Shown piece after piece: positions 11,009 to 21,484 of a stretch of DNA of 64,000 nt. The first letter of the stretch is position 1. Each line of letters opens with the position of its first letter. The notes below the pieces were generated by a model. The model searched no databases and was not told the origin of the DNA. It saw only the letters and a program-made list of their open reading frames with translations. The position numbers and the translations under genes were made by a program. Source of the DNA: Effrenium voratum (taxonomy: Eukaryota > Sar > Dinophyceae > Suessiales > Symbiodiniaceae); NCBI GenBank assembly GCA_963377175.1, contig CAUJNA010003500.1, forward strand, positions 410,670-474,669, in the 5' to 3' direction.

Positions 11009-12532
11009 GTTTTGTCATGCTCAAAGTCACCTCCTAAGTGATGGGTTAAAGGGAAACAAGCGATTCCATTTTCTGACTGTGATACACCACAGAAACGGTC
11101 AAAATCATGATCCTAGTCTCCCCGAAGTCAGATTTTTGAAAAAAACAAATGTCGCGAGCGGCGCGTTGAACCGGGCGCCCGTTGGAGCCCTTGTGGGCGG
11201 TCCGCCGTTTTTTCTCGGAGGAAGGGTTCCCCTTGCAACGTAACCAACCAAAAAGGATGGCCGATTTTGTGCCATGGCCACTGAGAACAACACTGGAAAG
11301 GCGGTGTTCCTTGCGGTTTCCCTTTAAACCAACCTAAAACATGGTCCCTCAAATAAACATAAGGCTATCTAGTCTGGCCATTCGATGTTTCCCCTTGTCT
11401 CTTACCCATGAGGGAACTTCCATTGAACCACAAGCCTGGCACGATGTTTGACCATTCAACCTGGTTGTGATGTTGCTTCCCACAAGTCTGACGTGCTTTG
11501 CCTAACAATACGCTTGCCACGAGCGAGTGCTTTGTTAAATGTGGTTTGTGCCACTGAAACGTTCAGGAGTAGTGTGAAGTGTAGTCCATAGAGCATCTGG
11601 ATAATTTGATGCCGGTATCCCGTCAGCTATTCGATGATTCCAGTGGCTATGTGGACAGAACAAATGCCAAAACCAGGTAGGTATGTGGCTATCCGATCGA
11701 ATGTTCTGGTTCAGAACCAAAGGTCAATCGACCCGCAACGGCGGAAAATGGCGGGGCGGGACAGCCGCTTAGGGGCTTTTCCTTGGCTCAGATTATCCCA
11801 GGCTCCAGTGGTAGGTCTGCTTTCCGCCCATTGGAGCCTCATGAGTAAGAACCATCAGTTGCCCAGTCGACCTTTCGACATTTTGGTCTTCCCGCGGTCC
11901 ATGCTGTGGATGGAGGAAATCCTGCACCACCTGCAGGAATTGGTAGTTTGCTGGAAATACCAACCAACAACGGTTTCCCCAAGCGGTGCACACAGTATTT
12001 CGTGAAGGTCGCAAAAGGCTCAGCTGATGAGGTTTTGAGAAGATCCAACAACCCCATGGCAGCAGAATACACTCACTCAAGGTTACCCTCCCACCAATGA
12101 GCATGCAACGTTCGGGTGTCCTGGTTTGGGCCATGCTCCTTAGGCGCCGGGTCCCAACGTCAGATGTGAAAAGGCTGGTAGGGAAACCGCTCACCCATCT
12201 TTACGCAAATGACCGCCCGCCCGCCCGCCCGCCCGCCCGCCCAGCCACCCACCCACTCTCATAAGCTCACCCAACCTGAGTCACAATCAAAACCTGGGTA
12301 GATGAAGCTTAGTAAGGGACGATCCCAGCCAACAGCTGCGGATATCCGCCTTTTTAATCCTGTACATGGTTCTGGGATTACGACCATTTTTGTACCAGGT
12401 TTTGATTTTGACTCATGTGCTCCTAAACTTGCCCACCCACCCACCCACCCACCCACCCACCCACCCACCCACCCACCTACCCACTCTCATAAGCTCACCC
12501 AACCTGAACCTTTGATTTCCAGGTCCTTTCAG
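11009..12532. other. Intergenic with CCCG and ACCC microsatellites
   Basis: (CCCG)n occupies about 12205-12241 and (ACCC)n about 12431-12480. A 150-bp repeat between them (12285-12432, from CCTGGGTAGATGAAG to ATGTGCTCCTAAACTTG) recurs at 14287-14438. No other exon is supported. Confidence 0.5.
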
Positions 12533-12628
12533 CCAGAAACGTCAACGGCTGCCGAGGCTGCCAAGTCCTGCAGTGTCCAGCGAGTGGACCTCCCGCACGT
12601 CCCGCACCTCACCCAGGCGCGCCGCTGA
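12533..12628 (+). CDS. C-terminal exon, unknown protein
   Basis: After a TTTCAG acceptor the frame reads PETSTAAEAAKSCSVQRVDL then PHVPHLTQARR and stops at TGA 12626-12628. Composition is protein-like and GC-rich relative to its flanks. The product cannot be named. Confidence 0.35.
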   Translation, partial: PETSTAAEAAKSCSVQRVDLPHVPHLTQARR

Positions 12629-12659
12629 CGTCCATAAACTTGGCTCACGAAATACGGTG

Positions 12660-12760
12660 GTTGCAAACCAAACCAAACCTAACCAAACCTAAACCAAACC
12701 AAACCTAAACCAAGCCAAACCTAAACCTAACCGAACCTAAACCAAACCAACCAACAAAAA
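12660..12760. repeat. Degenerate CCTAAA/CCAAA array
   Basis: About 90 bp of irregular AACCTAAACC and AACCAAACC units resemble a decayed array of the plant/dinoflagellate-type telomere unit CCCTAAA. Every unit is imperfect, so a simple A/C-rich microsatellite is an equally good reading. Confidence 0.5.
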
Positions 12761-12897
12761 TACGATGGTTCAGGTCATTTTCTGCGCAGAAACGCCCGGG
12801 TCCCAACCACTGCTTTTTGAAACAGTACTTGGGAGTTTGGACATGGGGATGCAAAGTTGTTGGGGGGGCTGGATGTTGCACTTCTTCCTGTTTGCTA

Positions 12898-12993
12898 ATG
12901 GATTGGATCTCCAAGTTTTTGGGCGAGCCGCGGCGTTTCCGGAACTCCTCGATGCTTTCCGAACTCAAGGCGCGACAGGATGACGAAATTTGA
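12898..12993 (+). CDS. Short exon or small ORF
   Basis: ATG at 12898 opens MDWISKFLGEPRRFRNSS, then MLSELKARQDDEI and a TGA at 12991-12993. The sequence is strongly protein-like (amphipathic, ending in an acidic tail). It is probably the last exon of a larger gene, because the frame stays open upstream of the ATG. No family is recognised. Confidence 0.35.
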   Translation: MDWISKFLGEPRRFRNSSMLSELKARQDDEI

Positions 12994-13371
12994 CCGTTGG
13001 GCCAGTCGTTTTCCCTTGGCTTCTGCCAAAATGTAGGTTCTGCCAGATCCACCCCTCTATTATTAGTAGTCAGGATTTCAGATGACTCTTTGATTCCAGG
13101 GTCTGTCAAGGGAGAAATAACCTGAGCCGCGCTGTGCGACCTTCATGTTTCCCTGACTACAGGGCGCTCCGGAAAAATGTGGGTCCAGGCTTGCCTGTCC
13201 ACATTCAAGACCTTCGTCCAAGCGTGGCCGGATCTTGAGAAAACAAGACAACGAAGCCGCCAGGTTTTCTGAGAAACATGTTTAGGTTCACTAAACATGG
13301 ACCAACATCAGACATTTTGTTTGGTTGGGACGCTCTGGAGGACATGGCTGTTCACTTGTGCTTTGGCCCAG

Positions 13372-13562
13372 CGACATTCCAAAACGGAGCCCAGCAAACC
13401 CGAGCGAAGGTCCACGGCTCCGGAGACGACCCGCTTGGGTTATCCTCAGAGCGCACGGGGCGGCTATGGCGGCTACGCCGTCGCGAGCACGGCGCATCTG
13501 GATGTGCAGCGGCATTTGGAGGCGACGAAAAGAGAGCGTCGTTGTCGACTTTTTTTGAACAC
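13372..13562 (+). CDS. Internal exon, unknown protein
   Basis: After GGCCCAG the frame reads RHSKTEPSKPERRSTAPETT, then GYPQSARGGYGGYAVAS and HLDVQRHLEATKRERRCRL. GC content is high and composition protein-like. AACACCAG|GC near 13562 is a possible GC donor. A Gly/Tyr patch and basic clusters suggest a low-complexity nucleic-acid-binding segment (inference). A longer overlapping + ORF (13278-13901) is less protein-like outside this stretch. Confidence 0.4.
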
Positions 13563-14628
13563 CAGGCAACATGTGTGGCAAACTGGTCAACAAAAAGGGC
13601 GAGTTTGTTGTTTGAACATGTAAGCTGTCTGGAGGTGCCTGAAAAGACCGATTTGCTAGAAAACGAATCCATGTCAGTGGTTGGACAGTACCTTTTGACG
13701 TGTTTGCCGAAGCAGAAAGCAATCCTCCACTTTGTTTTGTTTTCGGGGGAGGGGGGGGGAGGTCGTTTTATTTGTTTCATCCGAAAAGGAAATCCTGCTG
13801 GATGGGCTGGACGGGCGGGATGGGAATTGGTGGAATCGTTGAAACCACCACTTGAGTTCTCTTGGGTTTGTCTCAGACCAGGGGACATGAAGGGACTATG
13901 AGAATGGGTGGTTTCCTTTCCGATTCCCTTTAAAACCATGCAGAATAGGTACCTCCCCCATTAAGAATTCAAACATTTCACCTCAGCATGACACCACCAT
14001 TCCTCAATGGTTGGGAAACATTTTGCATTTTTGCTTATTGTGATTTAGTGGTTGAAATCCAACCACTGAACTGCTCAAAGTTGAGAATGTTTGCTCCCCA
14101 AACCCAACGTCAACCAAGAAATTCATCCTTGATGCAGCTTTTCAGCAGGGCAGCTTGATTCTGATCTTGCTTAATTTCTTTGGGCTGGCTTCTTCGAAGG
14201 GCTTGGTGGGGCGGTCTACACCAAATATGTTGTCCAAGTGATCAAACTGGCTGTGAAAATAAACGCTACATGAATCCTGTGATGTCCACAATCAATACCT
14301 GGGTAGATGAAGGTTAGTAAGGGACGATGTTAACCATAAATAGCTGCGGATATTTTGTCTTGATTCTTTCTATGGCTCTGGGATTACGACCATTTTACTA
14401 CCGGGTTTGATTATGACTCATGTGCTCCTAAACTTGCTGGCGCGATAGGGAATGACTCAAGGTTTTGTGAATGAACCCTGGGGATTCCCTGAAAGGAAAC
14501 CATAGCTTCACTGTTCTTGGCATGTTTTTTGGTTTTTTATTTTTTTGGTTCTGTTCATTTTTACTGGTCTGCAAAAAACAGTCAGTTTTTAGCTACCAAG
14601 AGTAGAGATAGGGAAGTTTTATTCACAG
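13563..14628. other. Intergenic/intronic repeats
   Basis: 13998-14118 is a single-unit copy of the element that is expanded to a satellite at 61870-62900. 14287-14438 is the second copy of the repeat at 12285-12432. 14508-14612 is a 105-bp repeat (CACTGTTCTTGGCATG to ACCAAGAGTAGAGAT) also present at 22855-22968 and 35082-35193. Confidence 0.6.
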
Positions 14629-14766
14629 TGCCTCGGAGGTGATTCGCTTCACCGTCCTCCGGGAGCACGCCAAGCTGCGCGAACGTGCAGAGCAGGCGTC
14701 GCGTCCGTCTCGCGGATTGGGCGGGGCAAAGCCGAGTACACCAAACCTCATGGGGCAAGACTCTCC
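14629..14766 (+). CDS. Internal exon, helical charged segment
   Basis: A CAG acceptor at 14626-14628 precedes an open frame reading ASEVIRFTVLREHAKLRERA then EQASRPSRGLGGAKPSTPNL and MGQDSP, with a GT donor at 14767. The first half is predicted helical with alternating charge. There is no ATG start, so this is an internal exon. Family unknown. Confidence 0.45.
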
Positions 14767-15267
14767 GTGTGTTTGGAGGCTTCTTCTTTTTCTTCCCCCC
14801 TTTCTTTGGTGGTTTTAAAGGAAACCACAAGGAACATGTTGGAGGGTGTCCTATTTTGAGACACATCCATCTATTTAATTTGGGCCCCTTAGAATAACGC
14901 CCACTTGTTTTGAGTTCGGCCGTTCGTGGGGATGTGATTTGTGATTGAACAGTTGTCAAAAGCACTGTATTTTACGGTGTTTTCTGACCAAACCTGTGCT
15001 GGGAATGAGGCGAAAACACGATTTTGGTCCAAATACTGGTAGGCTTTTGCATGATCATGAATTCTTTGCAGCAAGTGCAAATGAGGCATGTGTTTGGATG
15101 GTTTAAGATAGTTCTCTAGTATTCTCCTAGTATTCACCCTAGTCGCCAGCGTCTGCGCATGCAGAAACGCATGGTATTTCCAGTGTTTTGGAAGCATTGG
15201 AGGCGTAAAACTACATCCCTGTGAGCGGCCCTTCTGCTTTCTTTGTGGGGGGGGGGTCGATTCGTGT

Positions 15268-15416
15268 CTCTGAAGCAGGGTTGTGGGATCAAGGGGTTTA
15301 TCCCCACTTCTGTGATACAAGGAAATCCCCGGTTGAAATGGGCGGGGTTGTCTTTGGGAGACCTTTGTCTTGTATCACAGAAGTGGGCATTTCCCACAGC
15401 CCTGCTCTGAAGCGGT
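15268..15416. repeat. Foldback element, about 145 bp
   Basis: CCCACTTCTGTGATACAAG at 15303 is matched exactly by its reverse complement at 15369-15387. The outer parts (CTGAAGCAGGGTTGTGGG and CCCACAGCCCTGCTCTGAAG) are also complementary. It sits directly upstream of a putative exon. Confidence 0.75.
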
Positions 15417-15502
15417 CCGTAGGCCAAAGAGCAGCTGAGCACGTTGTCTTCCAACTTCGACGAGATGCTCGGCAGATCGCCACAGAGAGATCTCGCTACT
15501 AA
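15411..15502 (+). CDS. C-terminal exon, unknown protein
   Basis: The frame reads KRSVGQRAAEHVVFQLRRDA then RQIATERSRY and a TAA at 15500-15502. It looks like an amphipathic helix followed by a basic end. It abuts the foldback repeat, which may form the preceding intron. Product unknown. Confidence 0.35.
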
Positions 15503-15689
15503 AGAGACAGACGCACCCCCTGTTTGGGTGTATGTTTGACTTTTTGGGAGGGATGAGAATTAACGGGAAGTTTGGCGAGTGCCCCTTTGAGAGAAGCCCA
15601 CATTTTCAGAGGGATTCCGCCTTCGATTGGTTTTTGCAAAGGAAACCAACAGGTCACTCATCTTGGAGGGGGGGCATCCTTTCGACAAA

Positions 15690-15774
15690 GCCATCTGGCA
15701 CCCGACACCCGAGGATTGTCCTGGCGGTGGATGGGGTGGAGCTCAAGGTGTGGAAAGACGGACTGGTCTGGTGA
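15690..15774 (+). CDS. C-terminal exon, unknown protein
   Basis: The frame ends RHPRIVLAVDGVELKVWKDG, then LVW and a stop at 15772-15774. The hydrophobic-acidic pattern (IVLAVDGVELKVW) is typical of a folded beta-rich domain edge. The upstream limit is not determined. Confidence 0.35.
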
Positions 15775-16320
15775 CATTGCTCAATACAAGTAACTGACAT
15801 CTTGGGTGTTCGGTTGATCCAATTCAGTGCTCTACGTGGGGTGCTTGCTTGCTTTCTCTCCTTGATTTGGGGCCCGCCTTTTCATGGCGCCAGTGGAGTG
15901 TTTGCCTGTTTGGGGATTCGGGTGGTTCCCTCGGGGCGCTGATTCTAAAGACTATTCTCCCAGCCATGCCCTTAGACCTTTCGACTTTTGATTGGGATGT
16001 GTGATGCATCCCACTAAAAGTATCACTTTTAGCGGGATCAAGAAACTGCGGAATGCTGTGATTGTTTTCTGACATACCCGGACCGTCAAACTCCCCTGAG
16101 AAGAGGGAAGTCACACCATAGTTTGGGGCAATCACCCATTTTTAAGTTGGATATTCCAGGTATATATTCACTACATATATATATATATGTATATATGTAT
16201 ATGTATGTTTACACATTGTATATTATACATACAATACGTACATATTTGTATATAACTATATATATACATGTATATATCAAACATGCAAAACATGGTTGAC
16301 TTGGGAAAGCACTATGAACA
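15775..16320. other. Intergenic, AT-rich microsatellite
   Basis: No exon is supported. A hairpin-bearing CACTAAAAGTATCACTTTTAG motif lies near 16010. A TATA/ATGTAT-rich tract fills 16160-16290. Confidence 0.5.
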
Positions 16321-16628
16321 GTGTTCCTTCAGGCGCAGGCGCCGGCGCCATGTGTGCGCGAGCGGCTTGGGGCATTCCCAGAGCTGCTCTGGATCCTGAG
16401 CCTGCGCTTTGAAAAGGAGAAGGAGCAAAGTGCATCGGTCGCCCAAAGCGAATCGACCGGATCTGACAACTTTTGGTTTCTCCTGTTTGGTCTAGGTTTC
16501 ATGAAGGCCCCAAAAGGTGATCACCTTTTATTTCTGGGTCCTTTGGGCAAGTGAGAAGTGCATCGGTCGGAGATTTCTCCTTCGGTCGGGCGAGCTTGCC
16601 CGGCGGTGCTCCCGAGGCCCCGCGTTGA
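16321..16628 (+). CDS. Exon interrupted by a dispersed element
   Basis: The left part (16325-16443) reads RERLGAFPELLWILSLRFEK then EKEQSASV. The right part continues in the same sense as GDFSFGRASLPGGAPEAPR with TGA at 16626-16628. Between them is a dispersed element (copies near 53840-53975 and 61620-61770). The 14-bp sequence AAGTGCATCGGTCG occurs at both edges, and removing the element plus one copy of the 14-mer gives a continuous frame. No standard GT-AG pair fits exactly, so this may be a non-canonical intron or a disrupting insertion. Confidence 0.35.
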
Positions 16629-17557
16629 ACTTGGGGCTGTCATTGATTCTGGGAGAAGCTGTCATATTTTTCTAGGGGTTGACTCCCCATGCGGTTCAAC
16701 CATGGGTCTCTCCAAAAACCGATCGCCATTTTCCCTGAATGTTTCTGGAGGTTTTGTAGAAAGGAATCCGGGAAAAAATGGGGAAGGTAGCCCTAGAATC
16801 TTATGAGATCTCCTTCGTCGGTCTCCAGTAGATTGGTGATTTGGATCGGTGGTTTGGAGTATCAGGTCTCCTTAATTGGCGGTTTGGGCTTAGTTCTAGG
16901 GCTACCTCCAGAAACCCACCAAAATGGCCGGTTTTTTGAAAACAACAATGGTTGAACAGAATGGGGAATCAACCCCCTATATAGATTAGTTGATGTGGTT
17001 TGGACTATCAGGTCGCCTTAGTTGGTGGCTTGGATTTGTGGTTTGGAATCGGATATCTTATTCAGAGAGTCCGTAGTTGGTTTCGACTCGGATCTTTATA
17101 TATTTTTGTGTAAATGGTAAATGGGAAACCAACCCTTAACCTCCAAACCACCCCTACTGTGGACGGACGAAATTATTCATTCCGCACCGTTCAGAATCCC
17201 TGGAATGATTATTCCCCTGCAAATGCCAATAAATGGCTTCAACCAGGGTTTCTGAGGTGGTGCGAACGGATTTCGTCCATCCACAGCATGGTAGTCCCTC
17301 CCTATACAACATACCCGGGTTCCACTGTCCCACCCTCAGCTTTTGGGACAGTACTTGGGATGTAGGTGAGGAAAGCAGGCACGTTGGGGTTTGTGGCGGG
17401 GTACTGGTAACAAACGCTGTTACAGTTTGTATAAACAAGAGGACCAACAGACAAACTGTAATGTCTGAATTTTCGGTGGTTCGTGCTCATTGTTCTCAGG
17501 ACAATTGGCGAGAAGTCTCTTGGCCAATGAGCACCTCTAGCGAAAAAAACAAGCTCA
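16629..17557. other. Intergenic, GATTCCCC-type repeats
   Basis: 16672-16805 and 16900-16985 hold pieces of a repeat with GGGGTTGATTCCCCAT, GATCGCCATTTTCCCTGA and TAGCCCTAGA. Related copies lie at 24908-25055, 46205-46320, 46770-46940 (inverted) and 56268-56325. No exon is supported. Confidence 0.5.
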
Positions 17558-17780
17558 GGTGATATCCCCAACAGCATGCGGCGTTCTTTTTAGTGCTCGC
17601 ACCACCCCGCAGCTCTCGGAACCCTCTCGGAACCCTCGTGGAACCCTCGTGGAACCCTCGTGGAACCCTCGTGGAACCCTTGTGGAACCCTGGTGGAACC
17701 CTGGTGGAACCTTACCTCAGGGCCGCCCCGGAGCCTGTCTGGGCTGAGACCCCAAGGCTTCCAGCTGTTTGGGAAAAATG
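17558..17780. repeat. Dispersed repeat with 11-bp minisatellite, copy 2
   Basis: Same flanks as 3998-4200 but about nine 11-bp GTGGAACCCTC-type units. The difference in unit number between copies shows expansion or contraction after dispersal. Confidence 0.85.
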
Positions 17781-18534
17781 ACCGCGAACTGGGTGTGTCA
17801 TTTGACATGGGGGGATCCCAAACTGGTGGGTTTTCCTTTGCACAAGGGTGCCCTCAAAGACAGACACACCCAGATGTGCCATCGAAAGTCCGGTTGCTTT
17901 GGGGTTAACGTGATGGTCATCCCAAGCCAGCTCAACCATTTTAATGATGCCTATTCAAGTTTAAGACACTTTCGCTTGGGGTTAATGAAGCAGGATGGTC
18001 ATCCACAATGTCACAGAAAGGATCCTTAATACCCGTGTCAATGCTTCCTATTGGTTTTGACCAAACCGCCAGGCGTTTTCACCATAAGTCCCTCCCTCCC
18101 CGATCCGCCTTCCAATGTCTTCAGGAGTTGGACATCTGCGAGTTCCATGTCACAGTGCAAACCTCCGCCGCAATCAGCTCCTTGGCATCGGTCGATAAAT
18201 TTTCGCGGAGCCGTCCAAAAAGGGAGAGAAGCCACGGACCAAATTGTTTAGTGTTTGGTTTCTCCTTGAGCGCAAATCGCTTCCACAAAGCCTTGTGGCT
18301 TCAAGTTGAGTGTGTCATTTTTGGGGGAATCGGACCCTTCAGAGAGGATTTCGGTGTTCCTTTTGGTTTCCCTTTACCCCAACACAAAGGGTAGCGACCC
18401 CAAAGAAAAGGACGAGCCAGCCCTACCTCCGCGAGGCCCATTTGCTATCTTTTTCCAAGGCGTAGATGTGTTGCTGTGCCTCTACGTCTGCGCTGGTGGC
18501 GAGGCAGGTCTTTAGCGTAAGCTGTGTGTCAACA
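17781..18534. other. Intergenic
   Basis: No exon with clear support. Short ORFs overlap in several frames at 18040-18515 without a consistent protein-like frame. Confidence 0.35.
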
Positions 18535-18632
18535 TGGTTGGTTGGTTGGTTGGTTGGTTGGTTGGTTGGTTGGTTGGTTGGTTGGTTGGTTGGTTGGTTG
18601 GTTGGTTGGTTGGTTGGTTGGTTGGTTGGTTG
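18535..18632. repeat. (GGTT)n microsatellite, about 24 units
   Basis: A nearly perfect GGTT tetranucleotide run. It produces an artificial VGWL repeat ORF. Confidence 0.95.
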
Positions 18633-18784
18633 CCAGTCCCGAGTTAAAATTTAAACCTCCAAGTAGAGTCACACATGTTTGCTACCTACCTTGCCAGCTC
18701 ACCCACTCTATTTCCTTATCTAAAGCTAGAACTTGATTTGATTCATGGGCTGGTTGGCCCCAAGAGGGCTGGCTTGGCCCCGAG

Positions 18785-18929
18785 AGGGAAGCGATCCCCA
18801 GCCGCGGAAAACTCCCGCGAGGTCTTGGACGACTTGGAGGTGTGGACAAGGCTCCAGCTGGACGGGCCCTGTGAGGAGGCGCGGGCGCTTTGGGCGCAGC
18901 GGTGTCGGGGTTTGCCAAGCCCATGTTGA
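18785..18929 (+). CDS. C-terminal exon, acidic helical segment
   Basis: After an AG near 18784 the frame reads GKRSPAAENSREVLDDLEVW then TRLQLDGPCEEARALWAQRC, and ends shortly after with a TGA at 18927-18929. GC content is high and the pattern is that of amphipathic helices. Family unknown. Confidence 0.4.
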
Positions 18930-19178
18930 CTAGTGGATTCCGCCCCGCTTTGTTTGTTCGACCTGTTTTTGGGAACCAACAACTCAACTAACCAAAAACA
19001 AAGGTGTTTTTTTTGGGGGAAGGGTTCCAATTCCTTGAAACTCAACCAACCAAAAATGGGGGCCGTTTTTTTTTCGCCATGGCCACTGGGCATCTGAGCA
19101 ACTCTGAGCCAAGCGCAAAGAGGGTACCCCCCAAAGAAACACAGTTTCACTGCTGCGTATCGGAAAGTGGTTGGTGAT

Positions 19179-19286
19179 ATATGGCTGTGGCTCAAAAAAC
19201 CGGTACCAAAATGGAGCCCTGGTAAGTGGAAACATGGACCAAAACCTGCGTAACCCCTTTTGTTTAATTCTGAGCCACACCCATAT
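19179..19286 (-). mobile_element. GTGTGGCTC-family element, inverted copy
   Basis: This is the reverse-oriented copy of the element at 6617-6713 and 33867-33965, with the same TIRs (ATGGCTGTGGCTCAAAA and TGAGCCACACCCAT). No flanking exon on the minus strand is evident, so here it looks like a plain MITE insertion rather than an intron. Confidence 0.7.
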
Positions 19287-19496
19287 ATATATATATATAT
19301 ATCATTTATCAGTTGGGGTGACTTTCATAATGGCAAACCCTGGGCAAATTTACATGCGCGATTTATAATGAAATCTCGTTTCGGAGTGTTTGCGATGTCC
19401 ATCATGAAGGTTTCTTCATAGGATCCCCGGTGCTCGGTAAATTTTAGTGCCTCCGGCTCAGGCCGCCGACATTACAGGCCTGCTTTCTTATTTGCG

Positions 19497-21395
19497 TCCC
19501 TTTGGAATTGTCCCCTTGCCCCCTTCCCCTCTGAGATTTTTGCCCCCCTTTCTTTGTTGAGATCCATTCCCCCTTTCCGCCCTAAGGCCTTTTCTCCCTC
19601 TGATTTTTTCCCTGTTCCTCCCTAAGATGTTTTCCCCCCTCTCCCTGTTGAGATCCTTTCCCCCCTTTCCCCCCTAAGGCCTTTTCCCCCCTGAGATCTT
19701 CTCCCTTTTCCTCCCTTTCCCCCACTTTCCCCCCTACGGCCTTTTCCTCCCTGGGATCTTTTTCCTTTCCTCCCTGAGATCTTTCCCCCCCTTTCCCTGT
19801 TGAGATCCTTTCCCCCCTTTCCCCCCTACGGCCTTTCCCCCCGCTGAGATCTTCTCCCTATTCCTCCTTAAGATCCTTTGCCCCCTTTCCCTGTTGAGAT
19901 CCTTTCCCCCCTTCCCTTTAAGGCCTTTCCAGATCTTCTCCCTTTTCCTTCCTAAGATTGTTTCCCCCCTTTCCCTGTTGAGATCCTTCCCACCCTTTCC
20001 CCCCTCAGGCCTTTCCCCCCCCCTGAGAGCTTCTCCCTTTTCCTTCCTTAGATCTTTCCCCCCTTTCCCTGTTGGCCTTTTTTCCCCCAGATCTTCTCCC
20101 TTTCCTCCTTAAGATCTTTTCCACCCCTTTCCCTGTTGAGATCATTTCTCCCCTTTCCCCCCTACGGCCTTTGCCCCCAGATCTTCTCCCTTTCCTCCCT
20201 AAGATCTTTCCCCCCCTTTCCCTGCTCAGATCCTTTCCCCCCTTTCCCCCCTAAGGCCTTTCCCCCCCTGAGATCTTCTCCCTTTTCCTCCCTAAGATCT
20301 TTTGCAATTTTTCCCTGTTGAGATCCATTCCCCCTTTCCCCCCTAAGGCCCTTTCTCCCTCTCCCTGTCCTCCCTGAGATCTTTCCCCTGCTGTTGAGAT
20401 CATTCTCCCCTTTCCCCCCTAAGGCCTTTGTCCCCAGATCTTCTCCCTTTCCTCCCTAAGATCTTTCCCCCCCCCCCCTTTCCCTGCTGAGATCCTTTTC
20501 CCCCTTTCCCCCTCTTTCCCCCCCCTGTTGAGATCATTTCTCCCCTTTCCCCCTAAGGCCTTTCCCCCCCCTGAGAGCTTCTCCCTTTTCCTTCCTAAAT
20601 CTTTTCCCCCCTTTCCCTGTTGGGCTTTCCCCCCTAAGTCCTTTCCTCCCTAAGATCTTCCCCCCCCCCTTTCCTCCCTAAGATCGTTCCCACCCTTTCC
20701 ATGTTGAGATCCTTTCCCCCCTTTCCCTCCCAAGGCCTCTCCCCCCCTGAGAGCTTCTCCCTTTTCCTTCCTAAGATCTTTTCCCCCCTTTCCCTGGTGG
20801 CCTTTTTTCCCCAGATCTTCTCCCTTTCCTCCCTAAGATCTTTTCCACCCCTTTCCCTGTTGAGATCATTTCTCCCCTTTCCCCCCTAAGGCCTTTTTGC
20901 CCCAGATCTTCTGCCTTTCCTCCCTAAGATCTTTCCCCCCGCCCAGTTCCCTGTTGAGATCATTTATTTTCCCGCTTTTCCTTCTAAGGCCTTTTCCCAC
21001 CCTCAGTTCTTCTCCCTTTTCCTCCCAAAGATCTTTCCCCCCCTTTCCTCCCTAAGTCCTTTTCCCTGAGTTCGTCTCCCTTTGCCTCCCTAAGATCTTT
21101 TCCCCCCTTTCCCGCTTAAGATCCTTTCCCTCGTTTCCCCCCTAAGGCCTTTTCCCCCCAAGATCTCCACCCTTCTCTTCCCAAAGTCTTTTCCCCCCTT
21201 TCCCGTTTGAGATCCTGTCCCCCCATTGCCCCTTAGGGCCTGTTCCCCCCGAGAAAGATTTCCCTTTTCCTCCCAAAGATCTTTTCCCCCCTTTCCCCCT
21301 TAAGGCATTTTGTCCCCAGATCTTCTCCCTGTCCTCCCTGAGATCTTTCCCCCCCTTTCGCTGTTCCTTTCCCCCTTTCCCCCCTTCATTTCCTT
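19497..21395. repeat. 1.9-kb polypyrimidine minisatellite
   Basis: The + strand is nearly all C and T, punctuated by GAGATC, AAGATCTT and AAGGCC motifs. Blocks such as CCCTGTTGAGATCC and CTCCCTTTCCTCCCTAAGATC recur at irregular spacings of about 85-155 bp. It encodes only Pro/Phe/Ser/Leu spurious ORFs. Such tracts can form triplex DNA; that is general knowledge, not shown here. Confidence 0.9.
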
Positions 21396-21412
21396 CACCA
21401 GCATGGGCAACA

Positions 21413-21484
21413 TCCCCAGCATCACTTGCATCATCTGCATCCTTGGCAGGCGCTGATGCGGATGATGCAGGTGATGCTGGCGAT
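21413..21484. repeat. 27-bp-arm inverted repeat
   Basis: CCAGCATCACTTGCATCATC and its near reverse complement flank a spacer of about 11 nt (TTGGCAGGCGC). It could form a stable hairpin. It lies at the edge of the polypyrimidine array. Confidence 0.75.

Noticed and set aside
18466..18736. VGWL-repeat membrane-like ORF
   Set aside because: It is the (GGTT)n microsatellite read in frame.
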